Shown: positions 56,122-64,000 of the stretch, piece after piece
How the letters are laid out: each line of letters starts with the position of its first letter
Position numbering within the stretch: the first letter of the stretch is position 1
Source: Chryseobacterium nakagawai
Lineage (GTDB): Bacteria; Bacteroidota; Bacteroidia; Flavobacteriales; Weeksellaceae
Assembly (NCBI RefSeq): GCF_900637665.1
Contig: NZ_LR134386.1
Coordinates: 4,704,501 to 4,768,500, forward strand
DNA: 64,000 nucleotides
Direction: 5' to 3'
The notes under the pieces: generated by a model
What the model was told of the DNA's origin: nothing
What the model saw: only the letters and a program-made list of their open reading frames with translations
The model's database searches: none
Position numbers and translations under genes: made by a program

Positions 56122-56176
56122 CATTCACTTTAGATTATATAACAAAGTTCCGGGTATTTTCCAGAATTTTGCTTTC

Positions 56177-56199
56177 TTATTTTAAATTATTCTAAATAA
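56177..56199. promoter_or_regulatory. Imperfect palindrome upstream of the TonB receptor operon (Fur-box-like)
   Basis: A 23-bp A/T-rich palindrome (arms TTATTT and AAATAA, inner TTCTAAATAA) ends 3 bp before the -33 TTG. Its TTATTCTAAATAA segment recurs inverted at 56242-56254. Metal-dependent control, for example by Fur, is inferred. Confidence 0.45.
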
Positions 56200-56202
56200 T
56201 CA

Positions 56203-56233
56203 TTGGTCAGCATCATTATATTTTATAATTTTG
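56203..56233 (+). promoter_or_regulatory. Promoter of the TonB receptor operon
   Basis: TTG (56203-56205), 20 bases and TAATTTTG (56226-56233) fit the Bacteroidota consensus. The leader is about 25 bases. Confidence 0.65.
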
Positions 56234-56241
56234 CAGCCTGC

Positions 56242-56258
56242 TTATTTAGAATAAATAA
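56242..56258. promoter_or_regulatory. 7-3-7 palindrome downstream of the TonB operon start site
   Basis: TTATTTA-GAA-TAAATAA is a perfect inverted repeat between the -7 box and the ATG. With 56177-56199 it brackets the promoter, as expected for a repressor such as Fur. Confidence 0.45.
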
Positions 56259-56260
56259 AA

Positions 56261-59014
56261 ATGAAAAGATCTTTATTTTTTGTTTTCTTTTTTATTTTCA
56301 GTCTACAGTTTATACAGGCTCAAAATGAAAAATTGCAACTGAACATTACTGTTTTTGATGAAAACAATAAAGAATTAAAAGGGGCTTCCGTTACCATCAA
56401 TCAAACCTCTTTGACTACTGATAAAAATGGAAATACAGATATTTCTATTCCCAATGGTAAATATCACCTAAAAGTTCTTCATCCTGATTTCCAGGAAAAA
56501 GAGCTTAACATTACACTTACTTCCGCTCAAAACATTACCATTAAGCTTCAGCCCATTAATAAACTGGAAGAAGTGGTTGTATTTTCAAAAGAGGGAAAAG
56601 GATTAACCACTAAGTCTGTTATTGACAGACAGGCTATGCAACATTTACAGCCTTCAAGTTTCACGGACCTTATGGAACTTCTTCCCGGCGGGCTTTCGAA
56701 AGCTCCCGTCTTAAACTATAATAATAGAGCGACTCTTAGAGAAAATACAGCAGGCTATAGCGGAAATGAATACAATACTTCATCTCTTGGAGTACAATTC
56801 ATGATTGATGATAACATCATCAATTCCAACGCAGATATGCAGATTTCGGTAGATAACAGGCAATTTGCAGAAGGCCCAAAAGGTAGAGAAACATCTACTT
56901 CCGGAGTTGATATGAGAACTATTTCGACCAATGATATTGAGAAGGTAGAAATAATCCGTGGTATTCCCTCAGCTGCTTATGGAGATCTTACTTCAGGGCT
57001 GATCAAAATTGAACGAAGAATAAAGGCCTCTCCCCTTCAGGCAAGATTTAAAGCAGACGGTTTTAGTAAGCAGTATTATCTGAGCAAGGGTTTTAAAATT
57101 ACCGATAAGTGGCAACTGAGCGCAAGTGCAGATTACCTAGACTCAAAGGCAAATCCTACTGATGATTTTGAAACCTACCAGCGTATCACCGCTTCCATCC
57201 GTTCAAAGAAAATTTCAACGCTATGGTCGAGACCATTGGAATGGAAATCTGCTATTGACTTTTCCACTAATATTGATAATAAAAAATATGATCCAGACAA
57301 CGGCTATCCTTCAACGGACAAGTATGAATCCAATAATAAAAGAATCAGCGTAACGAATAATTTTATTTATCAACTGGATAAAAGTTCATTTTTCAACAAG
57401 TTAACTTTAAATACAGCCATTCGTCAGGGATTTGAAAAGATAGAACAGGTAAAACTGGTTCAGCTATCCGGTCCCCGTTCTTTTTCTCTGGCTACAGAAC
57501 AAGGAGAGAATGTAGGATATTATCCGAATCTACGTTATATCACTGAATTTTCTACTGAAGGTAAACCATTGGATATGACAGCTTTTTTCCAGGCAAACGG
57601 AACAAAGAAAACATTCGGAATAACACACCAATACGAAGCTGGACTTGACTGGAGATATTCAAAAAATAATGGTAAGGGGATGCAGTACGATATGAAAACA
57701 CCTCCTTCTGCCAGCTCAGGAATAGCAAGACCAAGACCTTACAATGATATTCCTGCTTCCAACCTATTAGCTGCTTTTTTAGGCGATCAAATGAGCTACG
57801 CTCTCAATCAACATAAATTTACATTGTATGCAGGACTGAGATTGTCCAAAAACCTGGGAATTGATAATTCTTATTCTATCAGTAAAAAAGTTTTTGCTGA
57901 ACCAAGATTAAATTTCCAATACAGCCTGCCTCATCTCATGATTAATGATTATCCATTAAAAACAGACGTTACCTTAGGATATGGTCTTTTCTACAAACAG
58001 CCTACGCTGTTGATGCTTTATCCAAACAAAGAATATTGGGATTACACTCAGCTGAATCACTACCATAATGATGAACAGTATCGATATGTAAATTTTATGA
58101 CCTATGTACAGCCAAGGGAAAATAAAGAACTTCATGCAGCAAAAAGTATTAAAAAAGAAATTCGTTTAGACCTGGCATACAGAAATCATGAGTTCTTTAT
58201 GACTTATTTTAAAGAAAACATGAACAATGGTTTCCGGAATATGGATCAGACTACTGTTCAACGTTATAAACAATATGACAACACAAAAGTAGATTTAACC
58301 CAATGGACCCCTAACGGACCGGATCTAACCAATGTCCCTTATGAAGTTAAAACTGTTTTTGGGGAATATGTCACTACTGAAAACGGAAGCGAAACTTTAA
58401 AGCAAGGAATTGAATTTGGGTATACCTCACCAAGAATCAAAGCCATCAATACAAGATTTACTTTCACCGGTGCATGGTTCAAAACCCAATACAGAAATTC
58501 AGCACCTGTTATTAAAAGGCCTAGCGTATCTATCGGAACAGAAGCCTATCCTTATTATGGAATCTATAAATCCGATTATGGTTATGTTAATTCAAACCTC
58601 AACTACAATCTGCTTATAGACACGTATCTCCCGAGTCTGGATATGATTATTTCAGCTTCTATACAAGGAAGCTTATATGACTATAGCAGAAATGACAGAA
58701 GAATTGCTGAGCCTATTTCTTATTATGGAGTAGATGGAGTAATACATCCTTTTACAGATGCAGACAGAACAGATACTTATAAACAATGGCTGGTAAGAAA
58801 CGTTTCAGTTTCTGATAATCTGGATAGACTTTACACTTTTACTATGGTAGGAAATATTAAAGTCACTAAAAGTATTTATAAGGCGCTTCGGACCTCATTA
58901 TTTGTCAACAGGCTTTTTAACTATAGTGCCCCCTATACTTTCAACAATGTAAAAGTTTACAGAAAAGGAGGTAACAGCCCTTACTTTGGGATGGAATTAA
59001 ACTACAATTTTTAA
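56261..59014 (+). CDS. TonB-dependent outer-membrane receptor
   Basis: The protein has 917 residues. A signal peptide (to about 20, FIQAQ) is followed by a carboxypeptidase-regulatory-like beta domain (about 25-105, VFDENNKELKGASVTI). A plug domain follows (to about 260, IEKVEIIRGIPSAAYGDLTSGLI), then a barrel of about 650 residues ending in the usual aromatic, FGMELNYNF. It imports a scarce ligand with energy from TonB. It heads an operon with DUF4876, DUF6850 and a dihaem peroxidase. Palindromes around the promoter hint at iron or other metal control. The ligand is unknown; there is no SusD partner. Confidence 0.9.
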   Translation: MKRSLFFVFFFIFSLQFIQAQNEKLQLNITVFDENNKELKGASVTINQTSLTTDKNGNTDISIPNGKYHLKVLHPDFQEKELNITLTSAQNITIKLQPINKLEEVVVFSKEGKGLTTKSVIDRQAMQHLQPSSFTDLMELLPGGLSKAPVLNYNNRATLRENTAGYSGNEYNTSSLGVQFMIDDNIINSNADMQISVDNRQFAEGPKGRETSTSGVDMRTISTNDIEKVEIIRGIPSAAYGDLTSGLIKIERRIKASPLQARFKADGFSKQYYLSKGFKITDKWQLSASADYLDSKANPTDDFETYQRITASIRSKKISTLWSRPLEWKSAIDFSTNIDNKKYDPDNGYPSTDKYESNNKRISVTNNFIYQLDKSSFFNKLTLNTAIRQGFEKIEQVKLVQLSGPRSFSLATEQGENVGYYPNLRYITEFSTEGKPLDMTAFFQANGTKKTFGITHQYEAGLDWRYSKNNGKGMQYDMKTPPSASSGIARPRPYNDIPASNLLAAFLGDQMSYALNQHKFTLYAGLRLSKNLGIDNSYSISKKVFAEPRLNFQYSLPHLMINDYPLKTDVTLGYGLFYKQPTLLMLYPNKEYWDYTQLNHYHNDEQYRYVNFMTYVQPRENKELHAAKSIKKEIRLDLAYRNHEFFMTYFKENMNNGFRNMDQTTVQRYKQYDNTKVDLTQWTPNGPDLTNVPYEVKTVFGEYVTTENGSETLKQGIEFGYTSPRIKAINTRFTFTGAWFKTQYRNSAPVIKRPSVSIGTEAYPYYGIYKSDYGYVNSNLNYNLLIDTYLPSLDMIISASIQGSLYDYSRNDRRIAEPISYYGVDGVIHPFTDADRTDTYKQWLVRNVSVSDNLDRLYTFTMVGNIKVTKSIYKALRTSLFVNRLFNYSAPYTFNNVKVYRKGGNSPYFGMELNYNF

Positions 59015-59033
59015 TATATATCAAAAAAATAAC

Positions 59034-60257
59034 ATGAAAAAAAGAGTTTTACTACTAAGTTTAGCCGCTATGATGGCTACGACATTTACAGTAACATCAT
59101 GTACAAGTGATGATTTCGGAGCAACAACTACGCAAAATGGAGTTTTAACATTAAATTTTTCAGGTGAAAATATTTCGTCTTACAAAAGCTTGGATCTTGA
59201 AATCAGAGAAGTAAATACAGGTGCGGTAAGAAGAGAAACCATTAAGAATGTGAATACGTATTCTTTACCTTTACCTTATGGATCTTATAAAATTACAGTA
59301 AACGGTGGTGTAATTTCCGGTAATGAAGAAGTATCAGTTGGAGCGATGGCTCAAACCGATATTGCTCTGGCGGCCACTAACCTTACTATTCCAATTATTA
59401 TTAAGAAATTTCATGATGACTTTATCATTGAAGAAGTTTTCTTTACAGGAATCAAAACAGTAGAAGGTAAAAACTACAACTCAGGGCGTTATTTTAAATT
59501 AACGAATAATACCAAGGAAGTATTATTTGCAGACAGACTAATCATTGGGCAGTCTGAGTTCCTGACTGTAGAAGATAAAAACCCTACTCCATACAATGCT
59601 AACCTGTCATTCCCGGTAAAAGCAGTGATGGTACTTCCAGGTTCCGGTACTGAGTATCCTGTACAACCAGGAGATTTCATCGTTATTGCAGACAACGCGA
59701 TCAACCATAAAGCTCAGACAAGTACAGCATATGACCTTCACAATGCGAACTTTGAATATCCTTCAAACAATCCGGCATTAGGACAGGTAGACAATCCTTC
59801 TGTTCCGAATGCAAAAGTGATCTATTCACAAATGAACTTTAACATGTTCTTTTTACACGATCGTGGTTTTGAAAGTTATGTAATCGCCCGTTTTCCATTC
59901 GATGAAAATGAAGAAAGCTTCCTGAATAAAAACAAATATGATTATACTTACATCAACAGTGCAGGTGGAGTTACATCGAAAAGTGCTTATTCTATTCCTA
60001 ACTCATGGATTATTGATGGAGTAAACAACAGCATCTCTTCAAAATTTGCTCATACTCTTACTTCTGCAAGTATTGATGGTGGATGGACCTCCGTAGGAAC
60101 TATTGATAAAGATCCTACCCGTTTCGGAAAATCCGTAAGACGTAAGGTAAACGGACAGATGACTAATGGTAAAAACCTTTATCTGGATACCAACAACTCA
60201 TCTAATGACTTTGTAAAAGATGCTCAACCAAGTTTAAAAGATGGTATCGTTCACTAA
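59034..60257 (+). CDS. DUF4876 family lipoprotein
   Basis: The protein has 407 residues. A lipoprotein signal ends VTSC (Cys23). The mature protein starts with a beta-sandwich (LTLNFSGENISSYKSLDLEIRE and YSLPLPYGSYKITVNG). The long C-terminal part (EEVFFTGIKTVEGKNYNSGRYFKLTN, FIVIADNAINH) resembles a lamin-tail-like fold and matches DUF4876. It follows the TonB receptor by 19 bp, so it may act as its surface or periplasmic ligand-binding partner in place of SusD. The last 17 bases overlap the upstream part of the next frame. Confidence 0.78.
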   Translation: MKKRVLLLSLAAMMATTFTVTSCTSDDFGATTTQNGVLTLNFSGENISSYKSLDLEIREVNTGAVRRETIKNVNTYSLPLPYGSYKITVNGGVISGNEEVSVGAMAQTDIALAATNLTIPIIIKKFHDDFIIEEVFFTGIKTVEGKNYNSGRYFKLTNNTKEVLFADRLIIGQSEFLTVEDKNPTPYNANLSFPVKAVMVLPGSGTEYPVQPGDFIVIADNAINHKAQTSTAYDLHNANFEYPSNNPALGQVDNPSVPNAKVIYSQMNFNMFFLHDRGFESYVIARFPFDENEESFLNKNKYDYTYINSAGGVTSKSAYSIPNSWIIDGVNNSISSKFAHTLTSASIDGGWTSVGTIDKDPTRFGKSVRRKVNGQMTNGKNLYLDTNNSSNDFVKDAQPSLKDGIVH

Positions 60258-60285
60258 AATACAGTTCGATATTCAACAGCAAATT

Positions 60286-61809
60286 ATGTTACATACAAAA
60301 ACATTTTTCTGCCTGTTATTGATTGTCGTTTCTTTTAATATAAAAGCTCAGGATAGTCTAAAACTATTCAAAACGCTCAATAATCAATACAATCAGGAAA
60401 GAGATTTTAAAAATAACTTTTACTATAACCCGGCATCCATGTCGGGTTATAGTACTTCTTCATTTTCAGAATTCAGTGTCGGTTATCAGGACAATAAAGA
60501 AAATGCTTACCGTCAGCAATTAGGAAATGGCAGCAAAGGACTAATGATAAAAGCCCAGTCTTTTCAAAAGCTGAAACCTAACCGATCTGTATGGGGAAGT
60601 GCAAGCTATCAGAACTTAAAAATGAGCTCTGTAAAGTGGAACGAAACATTAGATTATGAACGTATAGCTCCTTACATCACCTCAGATTCTGTTGGAGGGA
60701 AATTAAATCTGGAGCGTTATCAGTTTGCCGGAGGATACCTTGAGAAAATGGGCCGATGGACTGTTGCCGGACAGATAAGTTATTCTGCACAGATGGGCTA
60801 TCGTTCAAAAGATCCCAGACTGGAAAGTAAAACTTCAGACCTGAGAATAAATGCCGGTGTGAATTACAGAGCCTTTAGAGAATATGAAGTCGGAGTTTTT
60901 GGTGAATTTAACAAATACACCCAAAATAATTCGATTCAGTTTCAAAGTCTTCTGGGAAGACCTTATGTATACCTCATGTCTGGACTTGGTTTTTCTAACT
61001 ATCTGTTTAACGGAGGAACACGTCCTACCAATACTTTTGAAGAATTTGCTTATAAAGGAGGAATCCAGATCTCCAACAAACAAGGAAGAGATTTCTACCT
61101 TCAGGCTGTTATAGGAAAAGCGAACAACATTAAAAGCTACAATGATGGCTCCAATACCTACAATAACATTTCTGACTTGAAAAATGAAGAATTTAAATTG
61201 GAAGGAGCTAAATTTTTTAATATTAACGAAAAACACCGTATCGGATTATTAGCAGGATATACTTCTTCCCGAAAAACTGGCTCTGAATATGGGTATTCAA
61301 TGAATACTTCCATCATGACTCAAATCTTCAAAAGAGAAGCTTACCGCAGAGATAATTACATTGCAACCGTCAAAGGTTTTTACCAGTATAATCAGGAAAG
61401 GTTCTCCATTACAGCAGTTCCGTTTTTTGGATATGAAGAAATCAAGGAACGCAGGCTTTACCCAAATTCAGGACAGAAATTTGTATATTCTTATTTAGGA
61501 CTTAATGCTGATTACAAACAACAGATTAATAATAATCAGATGCTTACATTCCAGCCGTATTTTTATAAAAGAATGGTCAACCAGTCTATCAATGCTTTAA
61601 GCACAACAGCAAATCTGGCGGTTGATGAATGGGTATTACAGGACTACATGTTCCAGGCCAGTGATATTAATGCTTTTGGAGCAGTTCTGAGATATGACTT
61701 TAAGTTAGATAAACTACCGGCATTCTTTGTAAGTGCACAATACCAGACACAAAAAATCCAGGAAAAAAACAATAATTTTGCAGCGGCAAGCATAGGGATA
61801 ACATTTTAG
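60286..61809 (+). CDS. DUF6850-type outer-membrane beta-barrel protein
   Basis: The protein has 507 residues from the ATG at 60286, giving the signal peptide MLHTKTFFCLLLIVV ending IKAQ. A longer frame reaches 60241 within the previous gene, but its N-terminus is not a signal. Alternating hydrophobic beta strands and the final aromatic (ASIGITF) indicate an outer-membrane barrel. I assign the family from its size and its place in the TonB-DUF4876 operon. Function unknown; a second pore or assembly factor for the uptake system is possible. Confidence 0.7.
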   Translation: MLHTKTFFCLLLIVVSFNIKAQDSLKLFKTLNNQYNQERDFKNNFYYNPASMSGYSTSSFSEFSVGYQDNKENAYRQQLGNGSKGLMIKAQSFQKLKPNRSVWGSASYQNLKMSSVKWNETLDYERIAPYITSDSVGGKLNLERYQFAGGYLEKMGRWTVAGQISYSAQMGYRSKDPRLESKTSDLRINAGVNYRAFREYEVGVFGEFNKYTQNNSIQFQSLLGRPYVYLMSGLGFSNYLFNGGTRPTNTFEEFAYKGGIQISNKQGRDFYLQAVIGKANNIKSYNDGSNTYNNISDLKNEEFKLEGAKFFNINEKHRIGLLAGYTSSRKTGSEYGYSMNTSIMTQIFKREAYRRDNYIATVKGFYQYNQERFSITAVPFFGYEEIKERRLYPNSGQKFVYSYLGLNADYKQQINNNQMLTFQPYFYKRMVNQSINALSTTANLAVDEWVLQDYMFQASDINAFGAVLRYDFKLDKLPAFFVSAQYQTQKIQEKNNNFAAASIGITF

Positions 61810-61811
61810 AC

Positions 61812-62960
61812 ATGAAAAAATTAATATATTGGGGATTAGGGGGTATTGTATTGACTTTATTAAGCTTTACACCTAAGGTAAATCGGGATTTACTGGAACT
61901 TCAGGACCCTACCATCGAAGATATTGTAAAAAGTTATAAAAAAGCAATCTCAGAATGGCCCAAACCGGATATTGATCATGGTGTAAAATGGAAAGAATTT
62001 TCCCCTATTAAAAGAGACTCCACATTTTTTGTAGAACAGGATAAGCCTGGTGTTATTCTGGGGAAAATGCTATTCTTTGATCCAAAATTATCCCAATCTA
62101 GTCAGATTTCGTGCAGCTCCTGTCACGATCCTGAAATGGGTTGGTCAGACCGAAGACAGGTAGCATTAGGGAACAATCACCTTCTTGGAAACAGAAATAC
62201 AATATCTTTGTATAATATAGCAGAAAGACAGTCATTTTTCTGGGATGGCAGAGCAAAAACGCTTGAAGAACAGGCAGCAGGCCCACTCGGAGCCCATCAT
62301 GAAATGGCAATGGATGTGAAAACATTACCTGCAAAAATCCAGGCTATAAAGGGATATAAACCTCTTTTCAAAAATGCCTATGGTGATGAGAAAGTAACCT
62401 ATGACAGAATTGTAAAGGCAATAGCTGATTTCCAGAAAACCATTAAAAGCCAGCCAAGCCGTTTTGATAAATTCCTGGAGGGAAAATACAATGCATTGTC
62501 TGATGAAGAAATCTATGGAATGCATGTTTTCAGAACAAAAGCACGCTGTATGAACTGCCACAGCGGCCAAAATCTTACAGACGAATCTTTCCACAATATT
62601 GGCCTTACCTATTACAAAAGAAAATACGAAGATCTCGGATTGTATAATATTACCAAAAAACCTGAAGATGTAGGAAAATTCAGAACCCCTCAGCTAAGAG
62701 ATCTAATGCTTACTCAACCATGGATGCATAATGGCTTTTTCGGAGAATTGGAAGGGATCGTAAATATATACAACAGTGGAATGCACATGATAGATCCTTC
62801 TCCTGAAGCAAAAGAGAAAGATCCGCTGTATCCCGTAACTGATCCTTTATTAAAACCTTTAAAGCTCACCAAAGAAGAGAAAAAAGCTTTGGTTTCCTTC
62901 CTTGAAGCTCTTTCAGGCACAAAATATAAAATGAGACGACCGGAATTTCCGGTAGAATAA
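61812..62960 (+). CDS. Dihaem cytochrome c peroxidase (MauG/CcpA family)
   Basis: The protein has 382 residues. A signal peptide or anchor (about 5-22) is followed by two c-type haem sites, CSSCH (C101-H105) and CMNCH (C246-H250). The family stretches GKMLFFDPKLS, NRNTISLYNIA, FFWDGRAKTLEEQA and FRTPQLRDLMLTQPWMHNG are present. It reduces peroxide or, as in MauG relatives, oxidises another substrate in the periplasm. It starts 2 bp after the barrel gene and closes the operon. Its partnership with a TonB receptor suggests processing of the imported ligand, for example a haem or metal complex; this is inferred. Confidence 0.9.
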   Translation: MKKLIYWGLGGIVLTLLSFTPKVNRDLLELQDPTIEDIVKSYKKAISEWPKPDIDHGVKWKEFSPIKRDSTFFVEQDKPGVILGKMLFFDPKLSQSSQISCSSCHDPEMGWSDRRQVALGNNHLLGNRNTISLYNIAERQSFFWDGRAKTLEEQAAGPLGAHHEMAMDVKTLPAKIQAIKGYKPLFKNAYGDEKVTYDRIVKAIADFQKTIKSQPSRFDKFLEGKYNALSDEEIYGMHVFRTKARCMNCHSGQNLTDESFHNIGLTYYKRKYEDLGLYNITKKPEDVGKFRTPQLRDLMLTQPWMHNGFFGELEGIVNIYNSGMHMIDPSPEAKEKDPLYPVTDPLLKPLKLTKEEKKALVSFLEALSGTKYKMRRPEFPVE

Positions 62961-62962
62961 AC

Positions 62963-62992
62963 AAAAAGGTTCGGCATTCGCCGGACCTTTTT
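62963..62992 (+). terminator. Terminator of the TonB-peroxidase operon
   Basis: A 13-bp stem (AAAAAGGTTCGGC with GCCGGACCTTTTT, one G-T pair) with an ATTC loop lies directly after the peroxidase stop. Confidence 0.9.
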
Positions 62993-63083
62993 GTTGCTGA
63001 AAATACTGTAATACCTCCCAGCTTCCCACCTCTTCCTCATCCCGATAAAAAACATTAATTTCGTTAGAAATAAACACGCCAAT

Positions 63084-63887
63084 ATGAAAATAGCTATTTT
63101 GGGAGCCGGAAACATGGGACTATCATTTTCAAAATCATTTTTGAAATATGAACTGATTAAGCCGGAAAACCTTCACCTGATTACCCGAAGCCATACTAAA
63201 ATTTTTAAAATAACAGGTGAATTTCCCAAATCAAAAACATCCACCTTTGATGAAGTTACAGAGCTGGATGCAGACTTAATTATCATTGCCGTAAAACCAC
63301 AGGATTTCCAGACAGTTGCTCAGAATTTTAAGTTTACCTTAAAGGATAATCAAATGGTTCTATCCATTATGGCTGGAATTAATATTGAGAAAATTCAAAA
63401 ATCATTAAACCATCCACTCGTTGTAAGAGCAATGCCCAACTCTCCTACCCTTCTGGGAATGGGAATTACAGGTTATACGGCTGCAGATGGTATTTCCTTT
63501 AGCCAGCTTATCAACATTGAAAGATTATTAAACAGTACCGGGAGGTCTGTGTATTTAGAAGATGAAAATCTTTTGGATGGCGTTACCGCGCTTTCTGGAA
63601 GTGGGCCTGCTTATTTTTACTATATTATTGATGCTATGATTAAAGCAGGAATCGAAATGGGAATTGAAGAAAACCTTTCTAAATTATTTGTAAAACAAAC
63701 CATGCTGGGAGCTTATCATCTCATTAATAATTCAGAAAAGAACCTTGAAGAACTGATCAAAGATGTAGCCTCCAAAGGTGGAACCACAGAAGCCGCTTTG
63801 AAAACTTTTGAAGAAAACAACTTTAAGGAAATTCTAAAACTGGGAATTTTAAATGCTGAAAAAAGAGCAAAAGAACTCAATAGCTAA
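63084..63887 (+). CDS. proC: Pyrroline-5-carboxylate reductase
   Basis: ProC reduces 1-pyrroline-5-carboxylate to proline with NAD(P)H. The protein has 267 residues, of family length. It starts with the Rossmann motif AILGAGNMG, contains AVKPQDF, and has the C-terminal dimer/substrate signature ALSGSGPAYFYYIIDAM with DVASKGGTTEAAL. It overlaps the convergent VanZ-like gene by 11 bp. Confidence 0.96.
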   Translation: MKIAILGAGNMGLSFSKSFLKYELIKPENLHLITRSHTKIFKITGEFPKSKTSTFDEVTELDADLIIIAVKPQDFQTVAQNFKFTLKDNQMVLSIMAGINIEKIQKSLNHPLVVRAMPNSPTLLGMGITGYTAADGISFSQLINIERLLNSTGRSVYLEDENLLDGVTALSGSGPAYFYYIIDAMIKAGIEMGIEENLSKLFVKQTMLGAYHLINNSEKNLEELIKDVASKGGTTEAALKTFEENNFKEILKLGILNAEKRAKELNS

Positions 63888-64000
63888 ATCTTTTTTCAAT
63901 ACACCTACACACCAGCCATCCTAAATACACACCGAACGTGTTCAGGAGGATATCATCTACCTCAAATATTCCCATTCTTGTAAAATATTGAAGTCCTTCC
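63877..64000 (-). CDS. VanZ-like family protein (5' part outside the window)
   Basis: Only the last 40 codons are present (63999-63877). They read EGLQYFTRMGIFEVDDILLN and then a membrane helix (TFGVYLGWLVCRCIE), the typical end of VanZ-like proteins, which have an acidic FDxxDxxxN motif before the last helix. VanZ in enterococci affects teicoplanin susceptibility, but most VanZ-like proteins have no known role. The stop lies inside the convergent proC end. Confidence 0.75.
   Translation of the reverse strand, partial: EGLQYFTRMGIFEVDDILLNTFGVYLGWLVCRCIEKRFSY

Overview
The window is chromosomal DNA from a member of the Flavobacteriia, most probably Chryseobacterium or a close relative (Weeksellaceae). 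This rests on low G+C, Bacteroidota-type promoters (TTG, about 19 bases, TAnnTTTG), type 9 secretion (T9SS) C-terminal sorting domains, SusC-like outer-membrane receptor architecture, and many lipoproteins. Most of it is ordinary core genome: lipid A, queuosine and cell-wall enzymes, the glyoxylate shunt, Der GTPase, a tRNA-Gln, KatG, MurA, MurB and ProC. Accessory loci lie between these. I see no insertion sequence, prophage, CRISPR array or rRNA.

Layout. 1-7.2 kb: lpxH (cut by the window edge), queD, a TPR/HTH regulator, an erythromycin-esterase-like and serine-hydrolase pair, a thioesterase operon and an OmpH/Skp chaperone. 7.3-11.9 kb: isocitrate lyase and malate synthase, divergent from a RamB/ScfR-type regulator; the intergenic region holds two matching GCGA/TCGC palindromes. 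12-20.1 kb: ComF, an alpha/beta hydrolase, Upp, a stand-alone Pls/PosA-type non-ribosomal peptide synthetase with a GNAT gene, and Der. 20.3-27.7 kb: tRNA-Gln, then a T9SS-tail protein, a 2055-residue SpvB/RHS protein with a C-terminal HEYGH metallopeptidase-like domain, and a small lipoprotein, in one operon. 28-36 kb: KatG with an OxyR-like box, a haem-binding protein, a DCC protein, an alpha-amylase, DUF4290 and MurA. 36-40.6 kb: a stand-alone NIL-domain gene behind a 41-bp palindromic operator, a YiiX-like lipoprotein, an OmpR-type two-component system and an EamA exporter. 41-50.2 kb: an MgtC-MgtA magnesium operon and a CzcCBA-type metal efflux operon. 50.7-64 kb: DUF1801, a T9SS Fn3 protein, an aminotransferase, a lipoprotein, MurB, a TonB receptor/DUF4876/DUF6850/cytochrome c peroxidase operon, ProC and a partial VanZ.

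The strongest new signal is regulatory. The promoters of the mgtC-mgtA and czc operons each carry four (T/C)TCTAA hexamers at an exact 11-bp period, and in both the array lies the same distance (29 bp) from a TACTTTTG -7 box. This is the architecture of enterobacterial PhoP boxes (hexamer, five bases, hexamer). The magnesium operon also has an 11-codon leader ORF, MDADPYSYYQS, followed by a hairpin, reminiscent in layout and in its acidic/proline start of the MgtL leader of enterobacterial mgtA. An OmpR-family regulator and kinase lie 3.5 kb upstream. Together these suggest an independently evolved, PhoP-like magnesium/metal regulon. Other notable points are the RHS polymorphic-toxin candidate, the shared operators of the glyoxylate regulator, the NIL operator, palindromes flanking the TonB operon promoter, and a MurA carrying Asp instead of the fosfomycin-target Cys.
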